Positions 25,524 through 37,826 of a DNA stretch of 64,000 nt are shown here, one piece after another. The notes beneath the pieces are model-generated. The model saw only the letters and a program-made list of their open reading frames with translations, had not been told where the DNA came from and searched no databases. A program made the translations under genes and the position numbers. The first letter of the stretch is position 1. Each line of letters opens with the position of its first letter. Source of the stretch: Kudoa neothunni (lineage: Eukaryota; Cnidaria); contig OZ199838.1 of assembly GCA_964304625.1 (NCBI GenBank), positions 16,492,001 through 16,556,000 on the forward strand, written 5' to 3'.

Positions 25524-25627
25524 CATTGTATATATCGATGTATCAAATCCTATTGTTATGTTCATATGAATATCAATAGTTAAATCGAAATATACAGTTT
25601 AATCTGATTTACTCTCTGTAGCAAAAA
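25524..25627 (+). promoter_or_regulatory. Conserved upstream block of copy D
   Basis: 104 bp ending at the ATG at 25628, nearly identical to the block before copy B (6052-6155); the only clear differences lie just before the ATG (CTCTGTAGC against CTCTATACC). Similarity to the copy B upstream continues well to the left, unlike C and E. Confidence 0.5.
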
Positions 25628-28588
25628 ATGCAAACTCAATTAGTCTCGGTTAGTTTATTGATTGCATTTGCATGTAATTTGTTTATATTGATTATTTTAT
25701 TAAATTCTTGTAGTTATTAATACAAATCCTACTACGGAAAATAAACTAGCACCCCAAACTCCTACAAAAATACTTTCGTATGACATTGTTGAAAGTAAAG
25801 TGTTGTTGGTTTTGACCGGATCGGATTATGAAACGGACTCGAAAAAATGCCTCATAAGAAAAGAGAACGATAGTGGAAATGGATTTGATCACGTAAGTAC
25901 ATGCGAGAATAGAGATACACAGGTTGAGACAGGCAAGTGTGTACGTGCTTGTGCAGGAAATGACAACACATTAGCGTTTAATGTGCTTTCACCCAGAACA
26001 AAGTTTATCTATGTATATTCCGGAACAGATGCCGCACAAATTCAAAATAGTAATAACGGTGGGGATGTTTTTGGACTTGCTATTCGTAATTTAAATAAAA
26101 TTATTCTTTTTTAATTGAAAATAGCGCTTTTGGTGAATCCATCAATAACAGTGTCCATAGATACTAATACGAAAAAATTAAAATTGGCAGCCAAGACATG
26201 TAAAAGTGTTGAATGTCCCATTTTTTATAAAGGTATTCAATACGCGGCCGGTACAGTAGGGACTGCTTGCGATTCTGAGAACAACGATAACAAAGTTGAT
26301 TTTGACCTTATGATTCCCCACTACGAGATAATATGTGCGAATTACCCAAGCTTCTTCTACCAAATGCCAAATCCATATATGAAAAAAAATATCGACATAT
26401 ACAGACCCCAATACTACGTTACTTACAAAAAAGATGACGCTGATAAGAAAAATTATATCCTAAAATTCACCAACTCATTTCCTTCCGAAATATGTTTATT
26501 CAGTATTAAAGACGCTTCGAGTGCTGCTACAGGATCTACAAAGAATTATGCATCAGTGTGCGGAGGAGGAACTGATAAAAAGTGTTTTGCACCTTGTGAT
26601 ACTGTTGAATTAACACTAGCTGAGTCTAAACCAATCGTCGAAATATTAATTCAGACTAGATATCATAATTTAGATACAAGCATTACCAGCATTGAGGGCT
26701 ATAAAGAGAAAAAATATGGTATTGTTTTTTAAAGAAAATGTATCTATTCATTTATTATAGCTATCGAAGAGACTGACGCTACGAATACACTTTTTAGTAC
26801 ACAAACGGATGTAGGGATTACACTCAACCCTTCTCCATACAACACAGCCACCGGTACCAATTCATTAAAGTTTGTTACGTGTGATTTAAAGCATTTTCCT
26901 GCCGATAAAATCAGAAAGACTACAGGGGATGTTTTGCAATGCAGCGATAATAACTCTTGTGGGCAGGCTTGTGAAACACCTTCTGTTATACGGCAGTTGA
27001 CTGCGGGGAAAGCATATATAATTGAGATTACGCCAACAGCCATAGCTGATCACACAGATTTTAAAGAATACCTGTTTTTCAGAACAAGTAAGGAATATAT
27101 TCATAACACTTATTAAATTATTCTTAGAAGAATCTGATTCATCAAACTTCGCCGACACAGCACCCACAGCAACCGACGTGACTGCTGCAATTAAAGCGGT
27201 TGCTGGTGACGTGTTAAAAACAGACGCAACTGAACCGACTTGTTCATATTACGTCAGTATAGTAGATAAAAACACATTCGTCGAAGCCGAATGTGAAGAC
27301 AGCAACCCATGTAGAGGATTCTGTAAAGATACTAAGAAATTGATAAATCTAAACCCCAAAACATACTATGATATTAAAGTTGTTTCACATAAAAACTATG
27401 GAATCAAAATATTTAAAAATATTCAAACTAGTAAAAAAAATTTTAATTTAAGCTATTATAAATTATTTTCGTTAGCTTGGTCAACCATGACCCTATCCCA
27501 AAGATTCCTAGATAAAGGGTTTAAAGTGGCTGGAACTTTGACATCCGTTTATCCACAAGCAACATGTCACTATAAAATAAGAGAAAAAAACGGAGAGACT
27601 CTAAAAGATGTTTATTCCTGTCCAGAAGTTGTCCCTCCGCCGCCGTCTGTCAGTCCAGCCACTGAAGATATTTCTGATGCTCCTCCTTCACCTACTCAAA
27701 CTCAGGAAACGATAGAATCAAGGCCGGTCAGCGTTTCAAGATTGCCTGGAATAAAAATAGCAAGAACTGGTAATATAGAAGCAACTGATGCCACACCCAC
27801 CGAATCCACTACTACTCAATCTAAGTTTCCACCATGTAGCAAACCACCACTCTGCAGCAATATAATAATTAGTGATGGTTATGAGGCTAATAAAGAATAC
27901 CAAGTATTGGTAACGGCTGTAGGCCGATCAGAGGAAGTTACAATCAATATTCCTAAAAGTAATATATAAAGGAATTAATATAGATATTTTCTAAATTGTC
28001 ATATAAATATAGATTCACTCCCAGAACCATCTCAAGATACAAACAAACAAATTATGGTAGTTATTGAGAGAGTAGGTGATACGTTAAAAATCACGTCATT
28101 GCTTCCTAAAGAAAAGGATGATAATTCAGTATGTCGATGGATACTGAGAGACATCACTGATGTTTCTCAACGAATAGTGAAAAAATGTGATTCCAGTAGA
28201 AGTAAAGTTTGCAGACTTCCAACTTGCAGATCATTCACTATTGAGGATGTAAGTGATACCAATGATTATCATTTAACGCTTATTCACTCCCGAGATTCCA
28301 ATGTTAAAGGAATTGGAATAATAAAACGAGGTGACTAACAATTAATAATAATATCAATTATTATTATTATAATTAATAATTTAGGAGAGACCTCTAATCA
28401 ATCCAGGTAAAATTAATATTTTAATATTTAATGTATTATATTCTTAGGGCGAGCACCTCAATGTATTAAACTTTGAGTTGATATGTTGGAATAAGTTTTC
28501 GTTTAGGATTGTTGGAATCATTGTTCCAGTCGCTATTGTTATTATAGGAGTTGGATTTTACTTTGGTTATATGAAGAATAGAGGATAA
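25628..28588 (+). CDS. Surface protein family, copy D (complete, 853 aa)
   Basis: Exons: 25628-25673, 25714-26085, 26125-26718, 26761-27087, 27128-27430, 27476-27958, 28013-28330, 28385-28406, 28448-28462, 28507-28588. The joined frame is open, 853 residues. Introns are 39-54 bp. Leader and start of exon 2 (FINTNPTTE) match copy B; intron 4, intron 6 and the 3' flank match copy A. Exon 5 is three bases longer than in the other copies. The intron between exons 5 and 6 (27431-27475) is 45 bp, a multiple of three, and lacks an in-frame stop, so its retention would only add 15 residues; the other copies have stops there. All module cysteines are present. Membrane helix and tail (YMKNRG) as in copy A. 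Confidence 0.88.
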
Positions 28589-30613
28589 CTTCGATTAACT
28601 CAGTTAACATTTGGAACATATTACATTATTTCTTATTAGTTTATAATTAAATATATTATAAATATTTCTAAATTTATTTACTATAAATTATACATTTTAT
28701 TTAAAATATTGTTAGTATAATATTCGATATTAATTGAAGTTAATAAAGAAAAATACGTATATTGACATAAATTAGCTGCGATAATTTTATCATTCAATTA
28801 TAAATGAAATCAATTGTATAACATTTAATAGGATAATTTAAAGATATTCAATCATGATCACATAAATAATTTGTAAATCAATTCAGAAGGATTATTAGAC
28901 TAACACAAATACACTGAACTAGGATTTGTGTGTGATATCTCAGTAAAATTTGAATTAGTTCATTTTTTAAACATCTTTGTAAACCTTTGCAGATATTAAG
29001 TATTTCATTTCAAAATTTTTGTGCGCGAATTCATTTTCTTTAACAATTTGAGTTTTATTCATCAGACGTAAATACATGTAGTACATAAATGCGTACTGTC
29101 TGCACATATAGAGGGAGTCAATTGTGACTAATAAGCCATTAACTGTTACTGAAAATTCCCTAATCTATCTAAAAAATTTGAAAATACAACGATTCTTAAA
29201 ATTACTGAATAAAATACCATTAAATTCGAAAAATTAAAATTCATTGGTTTGTATAAAAACCAAACATTATTACCTGTTTAAATTAAAATAACCAAGTGTT
29301 TAAATATTATAATTTCTAAATTTCTACACCTATGAAAATTTAAATCGAATATAATCTCAACATTTGCATATTTTTTTCTGAATCATGGTTAACTATGCTA
29401 TAGACCAGAGGTGGTCAAACCGAGGCTCGTGAGTCGCATGTGGCGCTTGGAACTCGAAGTGCGGTTCTTGAAAAACTTAGAGTTGGTTTATCGTTTCATT
29501 AAATTTTTCTCATTAAGTTATTTGGATACTGTATTAGTCAGTTATCATGAATAAGAACGCATGAATTTATCAATCATTCATTATTGATTACAACTTTTAG
29601 ACAAAATATAAATATAATAACAAATCCCGGAATATAATTTTTACTCCTAATGATTAAAAAATTTGGAGTTCATTAAATGCAGCTCCATTTTAACAAAGTC
29701 TGACCAACTCTGCTATAAACTGAACCTCTCATAAAATGCTAATACCTGATCTTCCCGGTTGGAGATGTCAGAATCCATAAAGGCTCAGACATTTAATACA
29801 TAAGAAATTTTCATAATTAATCTAAAAAATTCTCTCCTCGTTAACTCTGATATTAATAATATTTTTAAAACTTTCTAGTCGGCCTCATCTCGATACATTG
29901 AACGAAATCTGTCTTTCAAATAAAATAATCCAAAATCTATTCATATTCCTTTTTCTTATTAACTCAAATGAATAAACATTATAATTAATGCAAAAACATT
30001 TTTTAACTAATTTAAATTAAATTAGATAAAATAGGTTCAGCACAACGAGTTTGCTAAATTAATAAATCCATTTTTTAATTTTCATTAAACAGAAAATTAT
30101 AAGACAGAATATTCTCCATTATAAATATGAAAATAATTATAACAAAATTTTCTAACAGTTAATAATCTTTGTCTAATTTATGAATTAATCATCTCTTAGT
30201 TATTCTGTAATCCTTAAAAATATAAAGCGATATCCATTTCATCTTGCACAAGTCGCAAGAATTGCAGAGAACCCGCCTTCTTCTCGTGGAAAAACTAGCT
30301 AAGAATATAATTGACAATCCTTCGCCAAACAAAAAAATACTTAACGGTAAAAACCAAATCTGGAAGATTAAACTATAATATACAAACTTTAATATTAATC
30401 CAATTTATTAAACAACATATTTATTAATGAAACATCAATTACTCGCAATAAGAATAAACAAAAAATTGATTTGCTCAAACCAATGTCGAAATATTAATTA
30501 ATTAGAAGTATTCTTTGAATCATGAGCACGCGTTCTTTGCAAAAAATAAACTGCAACTAATCTCAAACGGGTAACTACACAACAAAATATAGTTCGTCGC
30601 AATGTGGTTGTAA
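28589..30613. other. Intergenic between copy D and beta-NAC
   Basis: The first about 350 bp resemble the 3' flanks of A and C, then similarity fades. A small hAT-type MITE lies at 29406-29712. The rest is AT-rich with no supported gene; it includes the 3' side of the minus-strand beta-NAC gene. Confidence 0.5.
29406..29712. mobile_element. Non-autonomous hAT-type element (MITE), 307 bp
   Basis: Left end CAGAGGTGGTCAAACC and right end, read inward, CAGAGTTGGTCAGACT are imperfect terminal inverted repeats of about 15 bp. They are flanked by an 8 bp target duplication with one mismatch: CTATAGAC (29398-29405) and CTATAAAC (29713-29720). The ends fit the CAG-start, 8-bp-duplication pattern of hAT elements. 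It has no coding capacity. Confidence 0.8.
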
Positions 30614-31349
30614 TTAGTTGGTGATTTCCTCGAGCTCTACATATGATTGATTAGTTCATTCCAATATCACATATAAAATACCTGGAGGTTGATCATTGTT
30701 GGCAGCAGCTTCACTTTCTGAATTATTTGCATTAGAGATAAATGTATTACAAATAAAGATATTCACCTTGACTTGCTTTAATGTTGGCCATTGCAGATGT
30801 CAATGAATCAATTGATCCAGGGTTCTACACACAATGAGTTTGGTTAATCGGCACACAATAAAATAACATTATAACATACCAATTGTTGCAGATATGAAGG
30901 AATGATTTCGGCCAATGATTTGTTCTCAAAGGTGCCTTCAATGGAGTAGGTGTTGTGATTGTAGGCGGCGTGTATTTTAGGGTTCTTGAAAACCATCACT
31001 GACGCATCCTCTTTGAACATTGTGACTTCTTCGAAACCAGGAATGGGATATGCACCCAACTTTTTCAACGATGCCTAATTCAATCACAATTCGTTAGCGT
31101 CCTGAACTCAAGCGCATATAATACTTGAAGTTTACGATCATCAGTACCAGTTGCTTTGGAAACGACCTTCTTCTTACGGCGTTGAGTTCCCTAGTTGTAG
31201 TGGGACCAGTGAGCACGAAATTTCTTAAAAATAATTCTCAATTACTTTTCCTCCTATACGGACACTGTTTTGAATTTTTTTAAGTTTCTCCTCGTTTACC
31301 GTCTAAACACGATTAAAATAGAACAACTTCAAAATTACAAAACTACCAT
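30614..31349 (-). CDS. BTF3: Nascent polypeptide-associated complex beta subunit (BTF3-like)
   Basis: Beta subunit of the ribosome-bound NAC heterodimer, which contacts nascent chains at the tunnel exit. Exons on the minus strand, in order: 31347-31349, 31246-31302, 31125-31190, 30880-31074, 30767-30824, 30682-30717, 30614-30636; introns 44-55 bp, all GT-AG. The product is 145 residues, close to the family's usual length. Recognisable parts: EKLKKIQNSVRIGGKGTQRR with the basic RRKKK ribosome-binding stretch, then the NAC domain (KKLGAYPIPGFEEVTMFKED, VFKNPKIHAAYNHNTYSIEG, SLAEIIPSYLQQL) and a short acidic end (PPELEEITN). The first exon holds only the ATG; stops occur in frame just upstream, which supports this start. 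Intact and probably functional. Confidence 0.92.
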
Positions 31350-34300
31350 TTGTCAAATTCGTTAAGACCACGAGCGAAGTCGGTCGTCTTCGCAATCGAC
31401 TTAAGAATTTTGTTTTTATATGTTTTAGGTGTTAATTCTATTTAGTTACTAAATTATTAAATTAACATCTTAATAAGTTTATGTTTTAAAACTTTTATGA
31501 TTATGATGCATGTTATTTGGTTGGATAAAACATGATGGATTCCAATCAGAATCTATTTAATGATTCATTGGCTTAATTTACTATGAAAATCTACTTCTGG
31601 TGATTACGTAAAAGAATTTTTGAAAATTATTTCAAATCTTACATTCTGAGTGACATTATTCATCTTTATTTATAGACCACGTGTCAAATAAGCAGAAAAT
31701 AATTTTCTAAGAATTTCGAGTTAAGTAGAATTAATTTTAAAGAGTTATTTTTCCAGTAATTTTACTATGTGAGCGAGTAATGGGAATATGTAAACATTAA
31801 GTGATTTATTGAATGTTACTAAGTTTTCGTAAGGCATCGAGAGAGATTGAGAGGATTCCTATACGACTAATTTTCTGTGGTGTATTTTTGTCTTATAATT
31901 AATTTAAATTATATTAGCTCTATATTTAATGTTTGTATAATAGTATGTGACAGATAATCGGGATTTTGTTCAAAATTGGAAAAGTGCTGCTATTGTCCTC
32001 CTCTATGCTAAGGAGTTAATGTTGAATTGAATAGACACTTTCCAAATTGTAGTTAGAATTTTATTCCTCTAGAATGATTAATTGAATTTTAAATTAATTT
32101 TGAATATAACAAGAAAATTATTGCTATGTAGGAAAACTTAAAATTTAATCATTATTTATTTCTAGTATACGAATTTTTTACATTTTTTTGATTTAATTTT
32201 TTTTTCTATTTTTTATGGGATATTTGCGCGTAATTAGTTAACTTGAATTAAATAATCGCTCAAATTTATGGAGAAAGTAATTTTTAAAACATATTTTTCT
32301 GCAATCTATTCATTATTTGAGTATATTTTAATTAAAAAAAATATTTTCGATGGTTTATTTAAATAATGATTATATGTCCGTGCATCAAAATGAAGTTGAT
32401 AAAAATAACTTAAACTTTTCTTTGGAGCAGAGTTAAACATGTTTTAAAAGAGGGGATAATTACCTGCTAAATTTGTATCAATAATGAGCCAAAGGGGATT
32501 CTCGCACCCCTTTGTTTAAAGGCCTAAATTAGATAGGAATTTTTTGAGAAAAAATAATGAAACAATATTAGTAAATATAAATGCGGAAACTCTGTTTTTT
32601 ATTTATCTAATTTTATGTTTCCTACGAAATAGAGAGGAATCTAAATTCTAAATTAATACATATAATTATAATTATTCAATGTTGTAATGTAGAATAGTAT
32701 GCTAACTTACATTATCCGACTTATCATCGGGCGTTCAAAAACAAGTGATCGATATGACATGAGTAAGCCCAAAACTCATCAAGCAATGTTTGTATTATTG
32801 AAAATTCTATATTCCATGAAATCTATTTTGTATGTCGAACAGATAATACTATAAGCTGGTAGAGTTTTATTGGGTATTTTGTGTCCCCTTACTTTATTCA
32901 ATAGCCATCTTATGTAGATACATTATTTTTGATTCGGCCTTGTGTACATCAGCGCTCCCCGATTCATTTTAGCTCATGTACTCTTTTTAAATATGGAATT
33001 ATAAAACTGATTTATTATTAGGCAGATAAATAGTGCTACAAAAATTACATAATCAAGAAGAAAGGATTCTGCTTCATTAAGAAATATAAAAGAAGAAAAA
33101 TGAAAGGATTAATAATAAATATAATGTTTTGACCTTTTCTAAAAATTTGAGGCAATAATACAATCAAAACGAGGATTTTTGTTTAATAAATAATTTTAGA
33201 TAAAACCGACTATGGTAAGTTTTAGGTTGGTTAAGGACATTTTTTGTGACACCAAATTTCCGTAATCCTATTAATTTAAATCAACCTCAAATGATTTCTC
33301 ATAAATAATAATCGCATTTTGATAAATTTTTTTATCACATTTCGCCATATTATAATATTTAAAAAAAATAATTATTAATTTTTAAATTAAAATAATTTAA
33401 TTATATATTTTAATCTCGGTTAGATGAAAAATTCTCGACTCAAATATTTTCTCGTATGTCGAATCATATATGACAAAACACATTCGTGTAAAATTTCGTT
33501 AATATTTTTTATGACAAATTTCTCTATTGATCGTCCAATTAATACAAGTAGGATATATTCTTTAGGAAATGGCTATCGACACGGATCATAATATCAAGGT
33601 AGGTTTAGGTTTGACTGTGTATTTAATTATTTTCGACCATTACTACCGCTCCGCTACTGGCGGCCACAAATAACTAATTACGACAGATTCTAAAAAATAA
33701 ATTTTATAGATAAACTATATGTAGGAGTCACGAGGATTGAAAATAAAAACTGCGAAAACATTGCCGTCAATTTGGATTAGAATCTTCCAAATCAATAGCC
33801 AGTATCTATTTTTTATAATTATTTTGTAATCTGTAGCCGATATTAATAATTAAATCGTAGGGGTTTCGAATAAAACTCTCAATTCGATAAGTTACAGTTT
33901 TGTTCAGAATCACTTCATATCATCGACTATATATAATAAATTATTAATTTGACCTAATTTATAAATGAAATGAATATTTTATATATTAGTGTAAAAAAAT
34001 CAACTGATTTTAATGCGCATGGGCGGTCGATGTTATGCATTCTTGACAAAAATGTTAAAATTTTGTGTGGTTTCTATTATTTTGGATTAAATTATATCCA
34101 AACGACGATAATAAAAAATTGGGACGGTATGCGCATCACAATCATAATAAAACTAATTAAGTTTCTAGTTTTAGCCCTTTTCTTCGTTCCCAGGGGGACT
34201 TTGTAAAAGCGATTTGGTAATGTAATACAAACATTTGAATATTAATACAATTTTATGAATAATTAAATTCTAGAAGATTAATCGAAAAATTTTAGAGTTT

Positions 34301-34990
34301 TAATAATAAAAAATTAAAGTAAATGTACTTCATTAATAATTTTTATGAGTAATTCATTACTACTGCCAAAATATTTAGTTTTTGTGAATAATTAAATTTT
34401 AAAAAATGAATTCAATAAATTCTGAAACTTCTGATAATAAAAACTTGTACAAGTAAAATATTTTTTATTATTAATTTATATAAATAATTAATATATATTT
34501 ACGAGATTATTGTTGATTATATGGGTGGAATTGCAGAGATTAAAAAAGACTAAATCACTAATATTAAAAATATTATTTAGCACGTACAGGAAAATAAATT
34601 AAATTACAAATTAGTTATACAGATTTTCAATAAAATTTATAGTATTTTGCACAACTTATTTAGGGGAATATAGAATTATTGAAAATATTACGGGAGATAT
34701 TTTGGATTAATTTATTAACAATATTTTTCGGTTCGGATAATGAAAATTTGGGTTTATCTATCTGTTTTTACATATATTACAACAATTTTGACTTTTACAA
34801 TAAATGAACATAAAGTAAACAGAATTATTGATTGAATTTTAAATTTCCATAATATATGTAGGATTTGTTGATTGCTATAAGCGAATCTCACCTCCATATT
34901 ACACCTTATATGTGTGGATCTGATAAGAAAAAATTCTTTGGGGTAAACTGTATCGAAATAAATCATTTTTTTTGCTCACGTAATTTGTAA
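31350..34990. other. Intergenic, AT-rich, no gene supported
   Basis: About 3.6 kb without a reading frame that I would call a gene. An open stretch at 33970-34206 (78 codons, hydrophobic end) has no recognisable match or splice context. One copy of a degenerate dispersed repeat lies at about 33560-33780. Long A/T runs dominate. Confidence 0.45.
33560..33780 (+). repeat. Degenerate dispersed repeat, copy 1
   Basis: Contains GGCTATCGACACGGATCATAAT (core at 33571), then TTTGACTGTGTATTTAATTATTTT and, about 130 bp on, AGGATTGAAAAT. Two further diverged copies occur at about 37220-37410 and 46880-47070 in the same order of words. No coding content. Confidence 0.4.
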
Positions 34991-34994
34991 ATTT

Positions 34995-35741
34995 TTTCAA
35001 GAATAATGTAAAATTATAAGTGTATAATGAAACACTTAATACGTACGTGAAGAATGAAGATGATTGTTTGAGGCGTTTTTGTAATGTATATGATATCGAT
35101 GAAGCCAACGTAACCGTGATAGTAGCAGATGAACATTTTGAGCCTAGGTATTAGAAAATTCTCCTAGTATTTGGATATCTCTGAGCTTAATTTTGTAGAA
35201 GACAGAGTGATTACTATGAAGGTTTGCAAGTAAGTGATAGCAGCTATCGTAACGTTAAAATTGATGGGAAATACCTACAACTACATTATGTACAACTTAC
35301 CACGCCACAACATGTTTTCTGTTGTTATGCCAGGTCAATACAAAAATATAAAGAAATAAGAGATGTATATTTTTGAGTTAATATTCTTAATTAATAATAT
35401 TTATTTATCTCAGAGAAATGATAATATGTACACAACCACGGTAACTCATTAATATTGAAATACAATCGTTAATTATTACATACATAAATTTATAATTTAT
35501 CTCATATATTTATTAAACAAAAAATACCCAATGAATCATAAATAGGAGATTCAAGAAGCGGGTTATATATCCCTAACGGACGATGTGTTTTCGATGGGAT
35601 ACCACACGAAGAACACCTCACTGAGTGATCACATACACACTTACACTATAAATTCAACCGATTATACATTCTTCTCTGTATATTTAACAACAATGAGCTA
35701 CAATTCAATCCTACCCAAACTAATATACAAATACATAAAGG
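34995..35741 (+). other. Probable upstream exons of the 35.8-36.8 kb gene
   Basis: Two stretches read as protein with exon-like borders. 35012-35147 gives NETLNTYVKNEDDCLRRF, then ANVTVIVADEHFEP. 35546-35741 gives EIQEAGYISLTDDVFSMGY, then STDYTFFSVYLTT and KLIYKYIK. The second vaguely recalls M16-type metallopeptidase (insulin-degrading enzyme) non-catalytic domains, but no HxxEH motif is visible and I do not assign it. The right border of the second stretch lacks a GT donor and may use GC. Joining to the downstream exons is therefore uncertain. Confidence 0.35.
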
Positions 35742-35786
35742 CAACCATGATAATAATAATTATTATATTTTAACAATTAAAAATAG

Positions 35787-36757
35787 CTTCGAAAATTTCA
35801 AAGTTATTCAAAAGGGGGTAAAATAACCTTGGAATTTGCGTGTTCAACAATTAAAAAAACCAGAAAAATATCAACACCAGAATTCATACAATGGATTTCT
35901 GACTTGGGGGAAGAATATGAAAATTTTCTAGAGCCAATAAATATTGTAGCAGCTTACAATTTTTCAGCTTGTTTGGAATTAATCAAAGAAGCGGTCTTTA
36001 TTCCTGATGATGACCACCCTTGGAATCAAATAACTAAGGATTTTATTTCAATTAAATTCCCCCCTAAAATAGGCAACCTATTATTTAATGTAACTATTCT
36101 ATATTTGATTAACTACTGATGATCGTCATAAATTATTTAATTAACTATTTTAGGTTCATAACTTAAATTCGCGAATTAATATGAAAACCAAATATTCATT
36201 GGAAACTGCACGGACTCTTATAAATGAAACTAATTTTAAGAGATCGTTTGAAATGGAAGTACTTACATTATTCGCATATATTTAACGTAATAATCACATT
36301 AGGATGTTGCTAAAAGAGTGTATTACTACGCTTTAATTGAATATTTTGTGAATAAAACTTTAATTGATAAAAATGCCGAGCGATTCATATTTCTTGTAAT
36401 AAAACATTATATAAATTTCATTAAGTAATAACTGTTATTTAGTCTTATCCTCCGGATTGCGAATCGGAATATGCCAATTTCTTTGCAAGATTTTATTATA
36501 AACAAAGTTTATATCAATTTATGATCAACAAATTAAATGAATAATTAGAAGAAAGTGACGAAAGAACTATTCCACCTATTACTAGTTCTATTGTTACGAC
36601 GAAATCCCTAACAACTGCGGCGGACGATAAAAGGAGCTCCAAAACTACTTTGGCATTGAAGATTGTTGTTTCACTTCTGATTATACTGATTGTCGCTTCC
36701 GTTGGACTATATTTCTTCAGACGCTACTGGAGGACTAGAGGATATTCGGAAAAATAA
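35787..36757 (+). CDS. Membrane-anchored protein, C-terminal part, unrecognised
   Basis: Exons 35787-35817, 35864-36089, 36154-36258, 36303-36395, 36443-36506 and 36549-36757 join in one open frame; introns are 42-64 bp with GT-AG ends. An apparent in-frame TAA near 36540 lies inside the 42 bp intron 36507-36548, so the gene is not broken there. The protein part has acidic and aromatic stretches (PEFIQWISDLGEEYENF, DDDHPWNQITKDF), possible N-glycosylation sites, a Ser/Thr-rich stalk (TSSIVTTKSLTT), one membrane helix (LKIVVSLLIILIVASVGLYF) and a basic tail of about a dozen residues. The topology resembles that of the repeated surface family, but I see no sequence similarity. The 5' end is not settled; see the stretch just upstream. 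Confidence 0.65.
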
Positions 36758-37826
36758 ATAAATTATCTGTTAATCGTTAACTATTATAAACTAATCATAA
36801 CAAAATTTATTCATTGATATTTTTTGCTTTTATTAACCTTCCGAGCGCTTGAAAATCGACTTTGCATATTCCTTCTTTTTAGACCCCACATTTTTTTTGC
36901 TTGAATTATGAATAAACATCAAATAAGTAATTTACTAAAGTTTGAGAGAAAACGATCGATAAAATATTGGAAAACGTTAAATTTAACACCGCCGGCTGTT
37001 GTGATTGATTACCAAAACTTTTAAAAGGTTAAATTAATCATAAAATTAAACGAATTTAGCCCTTTTTTAAATATAATGGGTTTTAATAATAATATATATC
37101 ATTCCTTATTAAATAAATCTTAAGAATTGATTCTTTCGTAAGTAATTTCTTAATAATCATGTCCAATAATACCCGAAATACATATTGTTCCAAAATACAT
37201 AAAATGCGATAAATTTCTGTTATTTTAGTAGCTATCGGCACGGTAAAAAATATTCGAGTGTGACTAATTTCGACTAGATTTAATTATTTCTATATTGTCG
37301 CTTCTATCTTAATGGTCAAAAATAATTAAACACAGCTAATTCTAAGAAAGTTAAATTTTAAAATAGCTTGTGGGTAAGAATCGATAAGATTGAAAATTTC
37401 GACCCTTCATGTGCTAATGTCATTAAGATTAATATTTATCCTGCCAATAACTTCTACCTTTAAGAATTCCAATTTTGAGCATACATACACGCATACAAAA
37501 ACTTAAGTCTGATCAAGATGATAAGTCAGTAATATTAAATGATACTAGTCGATTTAATAGATTAACCAAAAGGACGACATTTTAAAAATGAACAATTAAG
37601 TGCGTTCATTGATGATTGAATTAAAAAGAAAATAATATTTTTCGTCGTATTAAGAGTTATAATTGGATAAAAACATATTCGAGATTAATATATAAAGATA
37701 GTTGTAAGGCAGAAAAATGAAACTTTGAATGGGGCATTTTTTATCATTTTAATGGTAAATTGTTTTAAAAATATCATTTACACAATATTACAAAATAGTA
37801 ATATAATAAAAATGATTTATGTTGAT
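36758..37826. other. Intergenic with a TTAA-ended tract and a dispersed repeat
   Basis: TTAACCTTCCGAGCGCTTG at 36833 resembles the TTAA-ended sequence at 10353 and may be a piggyBac-like terminus; a candidate opposite end (AAAAGGTTAA) lies near 37035. A degenerate copy of the dispersed repeat occurs at about 37220-37410 (GCTATCGGCACGG at 37231). No reading frame of note. Confidence 0.4.

Noticed and set aside
35546-35741. Assignment of the upstream exon to an M16 metallopeptidase
   Set aside because: The resemblance is limited to a short non-catalytic stretch and the zinc-binding HxxEH motif is absent from the readable exons.
36507-36548. In-frame stop making the 35.8-36.8 kb gene a pseudogene
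   Set aside because: The stop falls in a 42 bp segment with GT and AG ends whose removal keeps the frame, matching the intron size of the region.
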